The position numbers were made by a program, and so were the translations under genes. Under the pieces are notes generated by a model. It did not search any database and was not told the DNA's origin. It saw only the letters and a list, made by a program, of their open reading frames with translations. Below are positions 50,873-58,975 of a stretch of 64,000 bases of DNA, in pieces. Numbering within the stretch: position 1 is the stretch's first letter; the number at the start of each line of letters is the position of its first letter. Source of the DNA: DATEDA01 sp963827595 (GTDB lineage: Bacteria > Pseudomonadota > Gammaproteobacteria > Burkholderiales > SG8-39); contig CAWHBT010000006.1 in NCBI GenBank assembly GCA_963827595.1, positions 124,001 through 188,000 of the forward strand, read 5' to 3'.

Positions 50873-51292
50873 CTAAATCCGGCGTTTCTTGGGAGCGCGG
50901 CAGCCGTTGTGCGGCACCGGCGTCACGTCCGCGATGCTGCTGATCTTCATGCCGATCGCGTTGAGCGAGCGCACCGCCGACTCCCGGCCGGGACCCGGCC
51001 CCTTGATGCGCACCTCCAGGTTCTTCACGCCGCACTCCTGCGCGCCGCGGCCGGCCTTCTCGGCCGCGACCTGCGCGGCGAACGGCGTCGACTTGCGCGA
51101 GCCCTTGAAGCCCGCCCCGCCCGAGCTCGCCCAGGAGAGGACGTTGCCCTGCCGGTCGGTGATCGTCACGATCGTGTTGTTGAACGACGCATGGACATGC
51201 GCGATGCCCTCGGCGACGTTCTTCTTCACTTTCTTCCGCACCCGCGTGGCGGCGGTCGGCTGCTGCGGCGGCTGCTGCGGAGGTCTAGCCAT
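50873..51292 (-). CDS. rpsK: 30S ribosomal protein uS11
   Basis: A 139-residue uS11 (KNVAEGIAHVHASFNNTIVT, PGRESAVRSLNAIG, VTPVPHNGCRAPKKRRI). The N-terminal 16 residues are Pro/Gln-rich (MARPPQQPPQQPTAAT), replacing the usual short leader. Located at the mRNA exit platform of the 30S subunit. 42 bp after rpsM. Confidence 0.96.
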   Translation of the reverse strand: MARPPQQPPQQPTAATRVRKKVKKNVAEGIAHVHASFNNTIVTITDRQGNVLSWASSGGAGFKGSRKSTPFAAQVAAEKAGRGAQECGVKNLEVRIKGPGPGRESAVRSLNAIGMKISSIADVTPVPHNGCRAPKKRRI

Positions 51293-51334
51293 CGTCGGTT
51301 TCCTTTCGCGTTCGGCGCGTCGTCCGCGGGCCGA

Positions 51335-51715
51335 TCAGGTCTTGGTCGGCGCCGGCTTGGCCGCGATCGCCTGCTTGCGCGGACCTTTCCGGGTGCGCGC
51401 GTTCGTCCGCGTGCGCTGCCCGCGGACCGGCAGCCCCTTGCGGTGCCGGACGCCGCGGTAGCATCCGAGGTCCATCAGGCGCTTGATGTTCATCGACACC
51501 TCGCGCCGCAGATCGCCCTCGACCGTGAGCCGCGTGACCTGCTCGCGCAGGCGGTCCATCTCGGTATCGGTCAGGTCCTTCACCTTGCGCGTCGCGACCA
51601 CGTTCGCCGCCGCGCAGATCAGCTTCGAGCGCGAGCGCCCGATGCCGTAGATCGACGTGAGCGCGATCTCGGCGTGCTGCTGGTTGGGGATGTTGACCCC
51701 TGCGATTCGAGCCAT
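51335..51715 (-). CDS. rpsM: 30S ribosomal protein uS13
   Basis: A 126-residue uS13: MARIAGVNIPNQQHAEIALT, YGIGRSRSKLICAA, and the C-terminal RHRKGLPVRGQRTRTNARTRKGPRK that contacts tRNA in the P site. Normal length. First gene of the alpha cluster proper, 18 bp after rpmJ. Confidence 0.97.
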   Translation of the reverse strand: MARIAGVNIPNQQHAEIALTSIYGIGRSRSKLICAAANVVATRKVKDLTDTEMDRLREQVTRLTVEGDLRREVSMNIKRLMDLGCYRGVRHRKGLPVRGQRTRTNARTRKGPRKQAIAAKPAPTKT

Positions 51716-51733
51716 CGTTCCGCTCCTCGAGCC

Positions 51734-51847
51734 CTAGCCCTGGCGCTGCTTGTGCCGCGGATCCTTGCAGATCACCCGCACCACGCCATGGCGGCGGATG
51801 ATCTTGCAGTTACGGCACATCTTCTTCACCGATGCGAGCACCTTCAT
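51734..51847 (-). CDS. rpmJ: 50S ribosomal protein bL36
   Basis: A 37-residue protein, MKVLASVKKMCRNCKIIRRH..., with zinc ligands Cys11, Cys14, Cys27 and His32 (C+ type). 11 bp after infA; the infA-rpmJ-rpsM order is characteristic of Betaproteobacteria. Confidence 0.95.
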   Translation of the reverse strand: MKVLASVKKMCRNCKIIRRHGVVRVICKDPRHKQRQG

Positions 51848-51858
51848 GTCGCTTCCTT

Positions 51859-52077
51859 TCACCGCGCGCGGAATACGATCCGCGCTCTCGTCAGGTCGTA
51901 GGGCGTCAGCTCCACTGTCACCTTGTCGCCCGGCAGGATGCGGATGTAGTGCATCCGCATCTTCCCGGAAATGTGTCCGAGCACGAGGTGTCCGTTCTCC
52001 AGCTTGACGCGAAAGATCGCGTTGGGCAGGGTCTCGACGATCTCGCCCTGCATCTGGATCACGTCCTCTTTCGTCAT
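51859..52077 (-). CDS. infA: Translation initiation factor IF-1
   Basis: A 72-residue single OB-fold protein (MTKEDVIQMQGEIVETLPNA, ISGKMRMHYIRILPGDKVTV). Binds the 30S A site during initiation. Its location between secY and rpmJ, rather than elsewhere as in enterics, supports a betaproteobacterial origin. 53 bp after secY. Confidence 0.95.
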   Translation of the reverse strand: MTKEDVIQMQGEIVETLPNAIFRVKLENGHLVLGHISGKMRMHYIRILPGDKVTVELTPYDLTRARIVFRAR

Positions 52078-52130
52078 ACGACGACTGCGTCGCGCTCCAA
52101 TCCATCCGAAAGTCAGTCCGTTCGATTCCA

Positions 52131-53462
52131 TCACCTCGTCGGGAACCCGGCGCCCTTGAAGCTCGCCTTCTTCAGCAGGCTCTCGTACTGGTGGCTCATG
52201 ATGTAGGCCTGCACCTGCGCCATGAAGTCCATGGTCACCACCACGATGATCAGCAAGCTCGTCCCGCCGAAGTAGAACGGCACGTTCCAGCGCAGGATGA
52301 GGAACTCCGGGATCAGGCAGATCGCGACCACGTAGGCGGACCCAACCAGCGTCAGCCGCAGCATGATCCGCTCCAGGTACTTCGCGGTCTGCTCTCCGGG
52401 GCGGATGCCCGGGACGAAGGCACCGGACTTCTTCAGGTTCTCGGCCGTCTCCTTCGGGTTGTACTGGAGCGCGGTGTAGAAGAAGCAGAAGAACACGATC
52501 GCGGCCGCGTAGAGGAGCACGTAGACGGGCTGCCCGGGGACGAGCGTCGCGGCGATGTCCTTCAGCCAGGTCATGCCGTCGCCGGTCGTGAACCAGCTCG
52601 CGGCGGTCGCCGGGAACAGGATGATCGACGAGGCGAAGATCGGCGGGATCACGCCCGACATGTTCAGCTTGAACGGCAGGTGCGAGGCTGGCGCGCTGTA
52701 CGGATTCATGCGGTTGCCGACCTGCCGCTTGGCGTAGTTCACGAGCACCTTGCGCTGGCCGCGCTCGACGAAGCAGACGAACCAGGTGATCACCACCACG
52801 CCGGCGGCGATGACGAGCGCGGTGAGCGGGCTCATCGCCCCGGTGCGCACGAGCTCGAGCGTGCCGCCGATCGCCTGCGGCAGCCCGGCGGCGATGCCGG
52901 CGAAGATGATGATCGAGATGCCGTTGCCGATGCCGCGCTCGGTGATCTGCTCGCCGAGCCACATGATGAACATCGTGCCGGTGACCAGCGTCACGACGGT
53001 GGTGAAGCGGAACATGAGCCCCGGGTCGATCACCAGGTTCGCCTGCTGCTCGAGCCCGATCGAGATCATCGTCGCCTGGAACGTCGCCAGCAGCACGGTG
53101 CCGTAGCGGGTGTACTTGGTGATCTGGCGTTGCCCCGACTGCCCTTCCTTGCGCAGCGCCTCCAGCGTCGGCGAGACCGCGGTCATCAGCTGCATGATGA
53201 TCGAGGCCGAGATGTACGGCATGATCCCAAGCGCGAAGATCGAGAAGCGCGACAGCGCGCCGCCCGAGAACATGTTGAGCAGCCCGAGGATCCCGCCCTG
53301 GTTCTGCTTGAAGAGGTCGCTGAGGACGTTCGGGTCGATCCCCGGCACCGGGATGTGGGTGCCGATCCGGAAGACGACGAGCGCCCCGAGGAGGAAGAAG
53401 AGGCGCTTCTTCAGGTCCCCGTATCGGCCGCTCTTGCCCAGCTGTGCGATGGAAGTCGCCAC
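52131..53462 (-). CDS. secY: Protein translocase subunit SecY
   Basis: A 443-residue, ten-helix channel subunit (LFKQNQGGILGLLNMFSGGA, GMTWLKDIAATLVPGQPVY). GTG 53460-53462 (VATSIAQLGKSGRYGDLKKR) is the start; it lies 7 bp after the rplO stop, and the ribosome-binding sequence AAGGA is inside the end of rplO. Forms the SecYEG pore. Confidence 0.97.
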   Translation of the reverse strand: MATSIAQLGKSGRYGDLKKRLFFLLGALVVFRIGTHIPVPGIDPNVLSDLFKQNQGGILGLLNMFSGGALSRFSIFALGIMPYISASIIMQLMTAVSPTLEALRKEGQSGQRQITKYTRYGTVLLATFQATMISIGLEQQANLVIDPGLMFRFTTVVTLVTGTMFIMWLGEQITERGIGNGISIIIFAGIAAGLPQAIGGTLELVRTGAMSPLTALVIAAGVVVITWFVCFVERGQRKVLVNYAKRQVGNRMNPYSAPASHLPFKLNMSGVIPPIFASSIILFPATAASWFTTGDGMTWLKDIAATLVPGQPVYVLLYAAAIVFFCFFYTALQYNPKETAENLKKSGAFVPGIRPGEQTAKYLERIMLRLTLVGSAYVVAICLIPEFLILRWNVPFYFGGTSLLIIVVVTMDFMAQVQAYIMSHQYESLLKKASFKGAGFPTR

Positions 53463-53469
53463 GCGTCGG

Positions 53470-54120
53470 TCAGTCCTTCTTCGCGCCCTTGTCGGCGCCC
53501 TTGCCCTTGTCAGCGCCCTTCTGGTCCGCGGCGCCCTTGGCCTTCTTCTCGGCCGATTTCGCCTTCTCGGCGCGCTTGTCGCCACCCGCTTCCGCACCGC
53601 CCTTCGCGGGCGCGGCTTCCGCGCCCTTTGCCGGCGCGGCCTTGATCTCCACCGGCGGCTTCGGCGGGGCCTTGGGCTTCTCCTTGATGTCGACGAGGCT
53701 ACCGCCTGCCGCGGCGACCGCCGCGCGCGCGCCCTTGCTGACGCCAATGCCCTTCACCGTGACCTTGCGCGTGAGCTTGCCCGACAGGATCAGCTTCGCG
53801 CCGAGCGCGCCATCGTGGACAACACCCGCCGCCTTCAGCGCCGCGAGATCGATGAGCTCGGCGCCCATCTTCTGGATGTCGGACAGCCGGACCTCCGGCG
53901 TTGCGTCCCGCGTCGGCGAGATGAAGCCGCGCTTCGGCAGCCGGCGCTGCAGCGGCATCTGGCCACCCTCGAACCCGATCTTGTGGAAGCCGCCCGAGCG
54001 CGCCTTCTGGCCCTTGTGGCCGCGGCCGGCGGTCTTGCCGAGCCCCGACCCGATGCCGCGGCCGACGCGGCGGCGCGCGTGCTTCGACCCGGGCGCCGGC
54101 TTGAGATCGTTCAGATCCAT
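53470..54120 (-). CDS. rplO: 50S ribosomal protein uL15 with long C-terminal tail
   Basis: A 216-residue protein. The first ~145 residues are standard (MDLNDLKPAPGSKHARRRVG, GRGHKGQKARSGG, GFEGGQMPLQRRLPKRGF). The last ~70 are Lys/Ala/Pro/Gly-rich (AEKAKSAEKKAKGAADQKGA and more), beyond the usual 144-residue length. uL15 sits centrally in the 50S subunit; the tail would have to extend outward. 56 bp after rpmD. Confidence 0.94.
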   Translation of the reverse strand: MDLNDLKPAPGSKHARRRVGRGIGSGLGKTAGRGHKGQKARSGGFHKIGFEGGQMPLQRRLPKRGFISPTRDATPEVRLSDIQKMGAELIDLAALKAAGVVHDGALGAKLILSGKLTRKVTVKGIGVSKGARAAVAAAGGSLVDIKEKPKAPPKPPVEIKAAPAKGAEAAPAKGGAEAGGDKRAEKAKSAEKKAKGAADQKGADKGKGADKGAKKD

Positions 54121-54176
54121 CGCTCGTTTCTCGTTCCGCAAGGTTCGTTCGACACGTGTGCAGGCCCCGAGGTCTC

Positions 54177-54362
54177 TCAGCCCTCGAGGCGCAGCAGGTA
54201 GTTCACCCGCCGGATCATTCCCCGGACGGCGGGCGTATCCTCGAGCTCGACCGTCTGACGAAGGCGGCGCAGGCCTAGGCCCCGCACCGTCTGCTGGTGC
54301 GCCTGCCGGCACGCGATCGGGCTCTTCACCAGCGTGACCTTGAGCGTCTTCTTCTCCGCCAT
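54177..54362 (-). CDS. rpmD: 50S ribosomal protein uL30
   Basis: A 61-residue uL30 (KTLKVTLVKSPIACRQAHQQ, GLGLRRLRQTVELED, RGMIRRVNYLLRLEG). Usual length for proteobacteria. 10 bp after rpsE. Confidence 0.95.
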   Translation of the reverse strand: MAEKKTLKVTLVKSPIACRQAHQQTVRGLGLRRLRQTVELEDTPAVRGMIRRVNYLLRLEG

Positions 54363-54372
54363 CGCCGTTGCC

Positions 54373-54894
54373 CTAGCCCGTGATCTCTTCGACCGACTTC
54401 CCGCGCTTCGCGGCGATCTCGGCCGGCGTGCGCATCTTGCGCAGGCCGTCGAGCGTCGCGCGCACCACGTTGTAGGGATTGGTCGAGCCGATGCACTTGG
54501 CGAGGATGTTGGTGACGCCGGCCACCTCGAACACTGCGCGCATCGGCCCGCCAGCGATGATCCCGGTGCCCGCGGAGGCCGGCTGCATGAGCACTTTCGA
54601 TGCGCCGTGCCGGCCGATCACCGCGTGCTGCAGGGTGCCGTTCCTGAGGCTCACGCGGAACATCTTCTGCCGCGCCTCCTCGAGCGACTTCTGCACCGCC
54701 ACCGGCACCTCGCGCGCCTTGCCCTTGCCCATGCCGACCCGGCCGTCGCCGTCGCCGACCACGGTGAGCGCGGCAAAGCCGAGCACCCGGCCGCCCTTCA
54801 CCACCTTGGTGACCCGGTTCACCGAGACCATCTTCTCGCGCAGCCCGTCCGAGCGCTCCTCGGTGTGCTGCATTCTTGGTTGCATCCTCGCCAT
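54373..54894 (-). CDS. rpsE: 30S ribosomal protein uS5
   Basis: A 173-residue uS5 with double-stranded-RNA-type N-domain (LREKMVSVNRVTKVVKGGRV, GDGDGRVGMGKGKAREVPVA) and C-terminal S5 fold (VFEVAGVTNILAKCIGSTNP). Involved in decoding accuracy and mRNA unwinding. 34 bp after rplR. Confidence 0.97.
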   Translation of the reverse strand: MARMQPRMQHTEERSDGLREKMVSVNRVTKVVKGGRVLGFAALTVVGDGDGRVGMGKGKAREVPVAVQKSLEEARQKMFRVSLRNGTLQHAVIGRHGASKVLMQPASAGTGIIAGGPMRAVFEVAGVTNILAKCIGSTNPYNVVRATLDGLRKMRTPAEIAAKRGKSVEEITG

Positions 54895-54928
54895 TGCGCT
54901 TCGCTCTCCTAGAGCTTCCGTCTCTTTC

Positions 54929-55285
54929 CTAGAACTTCAGCCCGCCTTCGCGCGCGGCCTCCGCGAGCGCCTTCACGCGCCCGTGGTAACGGTAGCCGCT
55001 GCGGTCGAACGCCACCTTCTCGATGCCCAGCTTCTTCGCCCGCTCCGCGATGCGCTTGCCGACGACGCTCGCCGCGACCTTGTTCCCGCCGTTCGGCACC
55101 TGACCCCGGAGGTCCTTCTCCGCGGTCGAGGCGGCAGCCAGCACCTTTGCGCCGTCGCCCGAGATCACCTGCGCGTAGATGTGATGATTCGTGCGGTGCA
55201 CCGCGAGGCGCGCCGCGCCTTGCACGCGCTGCCGCGCCCGGGTCTGCGCCGCCCGGCGGAGCCGGGCCTCACGTTTGCCGATCAT
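54929..55285 (-). CDS. rplR: 50S ribosomal protein uL18
   Basis: A 118-residue uL18, the 5S rRNA binder (RLAVHRTNHHIYAQVIS, KVAFDRSGYRYHGRVKALAE). Its start overlaps the rplF stop by 4 bp (ATGA). Confidence 0.97.
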   Translation of the reverse strand: MIGKREARLRRAAQTRARQRVQGAARLAVHRTNHHIYAQVISGDGAKVLAAASTAEKDLRGQVPNGGNKVAASVVGKRIAERAKKLGIEKVAFDRSGYRYHGRVKALAEAAREGGLKF

Positions 55286-55815
55286 TTCTTCTTCGTCTCC
55301 TTCAGCACGATCACCTCGTCCGCGTAGCGGACGCCCTTGCCCTTGTACGGCTCGGGCGGCCGGTAAGCGCGAACCGTCGCCGCGACCTGGCCGACGAGCT
55401 GCCGGTCCAGGCCCTTGATCAGGATCTCGGTCTGGGTCGGCGTCTCGACCTTGATGCCCTTCGGCATGTGGTGCACCACCGGGTGCGAGAAGCCGAGAGT
55501 CAGGTTGAGCCTGTCGCCCTGCGCCTGGGCCCGATAGCCGACGCCGACCAGCGCGAGCTTCCGCTCGAAGCCCTTGGTCACACCGGCAACCATGTTCGAG
55601 AGGATCGCCCGGATCGTCCCGGACATCGCGTTCGCCTGGTTCGAATCGTTCACGGCTTCGACGACCAGCGCCTCGCCGTCCTTCTTGAGCCGCACGTCCT
55701 TGGTGAGCGCCTGCGTCAGCGTGCCAAGCGGACCCTTCACCGAGACCGCGTCGGGCGCGATGTTGACCTCGACCCCCTTCGGCAGCGGGACGGGGAGATT
55801 GCCAATGCGGGACAT
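55282..55815 (-). CDS. rplF: 50S ribosomal protein uL6
   Basis: A 177-residue uL6 (MSRIGNLPVPLPKGVEVNIA, KGFERKLALVGVGYRAQAQG, YRPPEPYKGKGVRYADE). Two tandem uL6 folds, near the GTPase centre. 12 bp after rpsH. Confidence 0.97.
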   Translation of the reverse strand: MSRIGNLPVPLPKGVEVNIAPDAVSVKGPLGTLTQALTKDVRLKKDGEALVVEAVNDSNQANAMSGTIRAILSNMVAGVTKGFERKLALVGVGYRAQAQGDRLNLTLGFSHPVVHHMPKGIKVETPTQTEILIKGLDRQLVGQVAATVRAYRPPEPYKGKGVRYADEVIVLKETKKK

Positions 55816-55827
55816 GGCGGGTCTCGC

Positions 55828-56223
55828 TCAGGCCACGATGCAGAGGACCTCGCCGCCGACGCCGCTCGCGCGCGCCTTGCGGTCGGTCATCACGCCTCTG
55901 GGGGTCGAGACGATCGCCACCCCGAGGCCGTTCATGACCTTCGGAATGTCGCTCGCCCCGCGGTAGACCCGCAGCCCCGGCCGGCTGACGCGCTCGATGC
56001 GCTCGATCACCGGCTGGCCGGCGTAATACCGGAGCGCGATCTCCATCTGCGGCTTGCCGTCGTTCGGCTTGACCACGAAGCCGTCGATGTAGCCCTCGTC
56101 GACGAGGACCTGCGCGATCGCGTTCTTCACTTTCGACGACGGGATCGCCACGGTCGTCTTGCCGCCCGCCTGCGCGTTGCGGATCCGCGTCAGCATGTCG
56201 GAGATCGGATCGGTCATGCTCAT
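55828..56223 (-). CDS. rpsH: 30S ribosomal protein uS8
   Basis: A 131-residue uS8 (MSMTDPISDMLTRIRNAQA, LGVAIVSTPRGVMTDRKAR). Central 16S rRNA-domain binder and, in E. coli, translational repressor of the spc operon. 13 bp after rpsN. Confidence 0.97.
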   Translation of the reverse strand: MSMTDPISDMLTRIRNAQAGGKTTVAIPSSKVKNAIAQVLVDEGYIDGFVVKPNDGKPQMEIALRYYAGQPVIERIERVSRPGLRVYRGASDIPKVMNGLGVAIVSTPRGVMTDRKARASGVGGEVLCIVA

Positions 56224-56236
56224 CGAGCGCCTCCGC

Positions 56237-56542
56237 TTACCAGCTCGCCTTCACCAGGCCCGGGATCTCGCCGCGCATCGCGATCTCGCGCAGCTTGTTC
56301 CTCCCCAGCCCGAACTTGCGGAAGTAGCCGCGCGGCCGCCCGGTGAGGGCGCAGCGGTTGCGCAGCCGCACCGGCGAAGCGTTGCGGGGCAGCTGCTGCA
56401 GCTTCGCGCGCGCCGCGACCCGGTCCTCGTCGGAGGCCCGGGCGTTGTTGATCGTAGCGAAAAGCTCCGCGCGCTTCGTCTTGAACTTGGCGACGAGCTT
56501 CCGGCGCTTCCGCTCGCGGAGCATTGTGGAGAGTTTGGCCAT
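56237..56542 (-). CDS. rpsN: 30S ribosomal protein uS14 (zinc-independent type)
   Basis: A 101-residue uS14 of the long, C-minus form: no CxxC pair; RLRNRCALTGRPRGYFRKFG present. Typical for Proteobacteria. 14 bp after rplE. Confidence 0.96.
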   Translation of the reverse strand: MAKLSTMLRERKRRKLVAKFKTKRAELFATINNARASDEDRVAARAKLQQLPRNASPVRLRNRCALTGRPRGYFRKFGLGRNKLREIAMRGEIPGLVKASW

Positions 56543-56556
56543 GCGCTACCTGCCTC

Positions 56557-57096
56557 CTAGGTCTTGAACGGGAACCGGAACGCCGCGAGCAGGGCCCGCG
56601 CTTCGTCGTCGGTCTTGGCGGTCGTGGTGATGCTGATGTTGAGCCCCCGGAGCGTGTCGACCTTGTCGTAGTCGATCTCGGGGAAGATGATCTGCTCGCG
56701 CACGCCGAGGGTGTAGTTGCCGCGGCCGTCGAACGCGCGGTTGGAAAATCCGCGGAAGTCGCGGATGCGGGGGATGGCGATCGAGACCAGCCGGTCGAGA
56801 AACTCGTACATCCGCTGGCCGCGGAGCGTCACCATGCAGCCGATCGGAAAGCCGGCCCGGACCTTGAAGTTCGCGATCGACTTCTTCGCCTTGGTCACGA
56901 CCGGCTTCTGGCCGGCGATCTTGGTGAGATCGGCGACGGCGTTGTCCAGGATCTTCTTGTCCTGGGTGGACTTGCCGACGCCCATGTTGAGCGTGATCTT
57001 CGAGACCCGCGGTACTTCCATCGCGCTCTTGTAGCCGAACTTCTGGACGAGCTCCGGGACCACCTTCTCCTTGTAGTGCTCTTGCAGTCGCGCCAT
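56557..57096 (-). CDS. rplE: 50S ribosomal protein uL5
   Basis: A 179-residue uL5 (MARLQEHYKEKVVPELVQKF, GQKPVVTKAKKSIANFKVR, ISITTTAKTDDEARALLAAF). Binds 5S rRNA. ATG 57094-57096; a longer upstream frame crosses the repeat and is rejected. 109 bp after rplX, an unusually long gap containing a hairpin. Confidence 0.97.
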   Translation of the reverse strand: MARLQEHYKEKVVPELVQKFGYKSAMEVPRVSKITLNMGVGKSTQDKKILDNAVADLTKIAGQKPVVTKAKKSIANFKVRAGFPIGCMVTLRGQRMYEFLDRLVSIAIPRIRDFRGFSNRAFDGRGNYTLGVREQIIFPEIDYDKVDTLRGLNISITTTAKTDDEARALLAAFRFPFKT

Positions 57097-57126
57097 TGTC
57101 GTGTCAATGAATCCGGTCTGGGTTGG

Positions 57127-57187
57127 GGGATCTGCAAGGCTCCGGCGGTAGGGGCGCACCCTTCTCTTGCGCCCCTATGCCCCCTTG
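57127..57187 (-). repeat. Palindromic intergenic repeat, copy A (rplX-rplE gap)
   Basis: A 61-bp element whose core TAGGGGCGCA / TGCGCCCCTA (57149-57158 and 57168-57177) forms a 10-bp perfect stem with a 9-nt loop. The ends GGGATCT-CAAGG and CCCCCTTG are shared with copy B at 57544-57603. No U-tract follows, so it is not a strong terminator; a role in mRNA stability or simple insertion is likely. Confidence 0.65.
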
Positions 57188-57205
57188 CTCCATACCTATC
57201 CCTGC

Positions 57206-57526
57206 TTATTGCGCGTCGACCATCTCGCCGTTCGACTTGAATACCCGCACGCGGCGCCCGTCGGGCATAGCCTTGATCCCCACGCGGTCGGCCTGCTTCG
57301 TCTGCGGGTTGAAGAGCGCCACGTTCGAGACGTGGATCGGCATCTCCCGGTCGATGATCCCGCCCTGGATGCCCTTCATCGGGTTCGGACGCTGATGCTT
57401 CTTAACCTTGTTGATGCCCTCGACGATCAGGTGCTCGGCGTCGAGGCGGCGCAGCACCGTCCCGCGCTTGCCCTTGTCGCGGCCGGTCGTGACGATGACG
57501 TCGTCGCCTTTGCGGATCTTGTCCAT
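57206..57526 (-). CDS. rplX: 50S ribosomal protein uL24
   Basis: A 106-residue uL24 with KOW motif (MDKIRKGDDVIVTTGRDKGK). Initiates 50S assembly and lies beside the exit tunnel. ATG 57524-57526. Flanked on both sides by copies of the same palindromic repeat, which is unusual within the spc operon. Confidence 0.97.
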   Translation of the reverse strand: MDKIRKGDDVIVTTGRDKGKRGTVLRRLDAEHLIVEGINKVKKHQRPNPMKGIQGGIIDREMPIHVSNVALFNPQTKQADRVGIKAMPDGRRVRVFKSNGEMVDAQ

Positions 57527-57543
57527 CGTTTCGCCTCTCGATT

Positions 57544-57603
57544 GGGATCTACAAGGGGCTAGGGAAGGGGTGGGACCCTTCCCTTCCCACCCTGGCCCCC
57601 TTG
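57544..57603 (-). repeat. Palindromic intergenic repeat, copy B (rplN-rplX gap)
   Basis: A 60-bp element similar to copy A: same ends (GGGATCT-CAAGG and CCCCCTTG) and a central ACCCTTCCCTT block. Stem pairing here is TCCCACCC with GGGTGGGA, flanked by CAAGGGG/CCCCTTG. It occupies most of the 89-bp gap between rplN and rplX. Confidence 0.65.
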
Positions 57604-57615
57604 TTCCTCCGCTCG

Positions 57616-57984
57616 CTACAGCACCTCCGGCGCGAGCGACACGATCTTCATGAACCGCTCGGAGCGCAGCTCCCGCGTCACCGGCCCGAAGATCCGCGTG
57701 CCGATCGGCTCGAGCTTCGGCGTGAGCAGCACTGCGGCGTTCGAGTCGAACCGGATGAGCGAGCCGTCGGGCCGGCGCACGCCCTTCGCAGTGCGCACGA
57801 CGACCGCGTGATAGATCTCGCCCTTCTTCACGCGGCCGCGCGGCGCGGCGTCCTTGACGCTCACCCTGATCACGTCCCCGATGTTCGCGTAGCGGCGCTT
57901 CGAGCCGCCCAGCACCTTGATGCACATCACCGAGCGCGCGCCCGTGTTGTCGGCGACGTCCAGCACCGTCTGCATCTGGATCAT
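57616..57984 (-). CDS. rplN: 50S ribosomal protein uL14
   Basis: A 122-residue uL14 (MIQMQTVLDVADNTGARSVM, KLEPIGTRIFGPVTRELR). Normal length. First gene after the strong internal promoter at 58059-58088, matching the start of the spc operon in enterics. Confidence 0.97.
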   Translation of the reverse strand: MIQMQTVLDVADNTGARSVMCIKVLGGSKRRYANIGDVIRVSVKDAAPRGRVKKGEIYHAVVVRTAKGVRRPDGSLIRFDSNAAVLLTPKLEPIGTRIFGPVTRELRSERFMKIVSLAPEVL

Positions 57985-58058
57985 TTCCTCTTCTCCAACT
58001 TCTCCCGCTGACCGCGGTCAGTCTTGGAGCCCGTCCGGGCGGGGCGAAAAAGTCTGTG

Positions 58059-58088
58059 ATTATAGCGGCTTGCGCTGCCGGACTGCAA
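58059..58088 (-). promoter_or_regulatory. Strong sigma-70-type promoter upstream of rplN (spc promoter)
   Basis: On the minus strand TTGCAG (58083-58088) and TATAAT (58059-58064, a perfect -10) are separated by 18 bp. It sits in the 107-bp gap between rpsQ and rplN, the place of the spc promoter in E. coli. It would let rplN and downstream genes through rplQ be expressed independently of the S10 part. Confidence 0.75.
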
Positions 58089-58091
58089 GCA

Positions 58092-58367
58092 TCACACCGT
58101 TTTCGCGCGTTCCACGAGCTTCGCCACCCGCCAGCTCTTGCTCCGCGAGATGGGCCGGCACTCCTCGATCGTGACGAGATCGCCTTCCTTGCACTCGTTT
58201 GACTCGTCGTGCGCGTGGTACTTCTTGGAGCGCGTCACGATCTTGCCGTAGAGGGGGTGGGTGACCCGGCGCTCCACGAGCACCGTCACGGTCTTGTTCA
58301 TCTTGTCGCTCACTACGCGCCCGGTGAGCTTGCGTCCCTTGGCCCCGGCGTCCTGGGTCGCGATCAT
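58092..58367 (-). CDS. rpsQ: 30S ribosomal protein uS17
   Basis: A 91-residue uS17 (KGRKLTGRVVSDKMNKTVTV, SNECKEGDLVTIEECRPISR). Overlaps the rpmC stop by 4 bp. Last gene of the S10 part before the internal promoter. Confidence 0.97.
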   Translation of the reverse strand: MIATQDAGAKGRKLTGRVVSDKMNKTVTVLVERRVTHPLYGKIVTRSKKYHAHDESNECKEGDLVTIEECRPISRSKSWRVAKLVERAKTV

Positions 58368-58558
58368 TTGACCCCCGCCTTCTGGGCCAGGACGGTCCGC
58401 ACGCGCGCGATGTCGCGGCGGACCTTCTTCAGCTGGCTCGTGTTCGAGAGCTGCTGGGTGGCCTTCTGCATCCGCAGGCTGAACTGCGCCTTGAGCAGCG
58501 CCTGCAACTCCGTCTTGAGCGCGCCGGCGTCCTGGGCGCGCAGCTCATTTGCCTTCAT
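58364..58558 (-). CDS. rpmC: 50S ribosomal protein uL29
   Basis: A 64-residue, two-helix uL29 (MKANELRAQDAGALKTELQA, KKVRRDIARVRTVLAQK). Near the exit tunnel, binding site of trigger factor and SRP. 3 bp after rplP. Confidence 0.96.
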   Translation of the reverse strand: MKANELRAQDAGALKTELQALLKAQFSLRMQKATQQLSNTSQLKKVRRDIARVRTVLAQKAGVK

Positions 58559-58561
58559 GCC

Positions 58562-58975
58562 TCACCCCAACTGTCTCTGGACGAACGTTGTTCTGAGGGG
58601 CAGCTTGGCGGCGGCGAGCGCGAACGCTTCGCGCGCGACCGGCTCCTCGACCCCGTCCATCTCGAAGAGCACCTTGCCGGGCTGGATCTCGGCCACGAAG
58701 TACTCGGGATTGCCCTTGCCGTTGCCCATCCGGACCTCGGCCGGCTTCTGCGAGACCGGCTTGTCCGGGAACACCCGGATCCAGATCCGCGCCCCGCGCT
58801 TGACGTGCCGGGTCATCGCCCGGCGCCCCGCCTCGATCTGGCGGGCCGTCAGCCGTCCGCGCGTGGTTGCCTTCAGGCCGAATTCGCCGAAATTGACCTT
58901 GGTGCCGCGCGTGGCGACGCCGTAGTTCCGGCCCTTCTGCTGCTTCCGGTACTTGGTTCTAGCTGGCTGGAGCAT
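58562..58975 (-). CDS. rplP: 50S ribosomal protein uL16
   Basis: A 137-residue uL16 (MLQPARTKYRKQQKGRNYGV, TARQIEAGRRAMTRHVKRGA, RVFPDKPVSQKPAEVRMGNG). Contains the Arg in KGRNYG region and the loop reaching the peptidyl-transferase centre. It overlaps rpsC by 17 bp. Confidence 0.97.
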   Translation of the reverse strand: MLQPARTKYRKQQKGRNYGVATRGTKVNFGEFGLKATTRGRLTARQIEAGRRAMTRHVKRGARIWIRVFPDKPVSQKPAEVRMGNGKGNPEYFVAEIQPGKVLFEMDGVEEPVAREAFALAAAKLPLRTTFVQRQLG

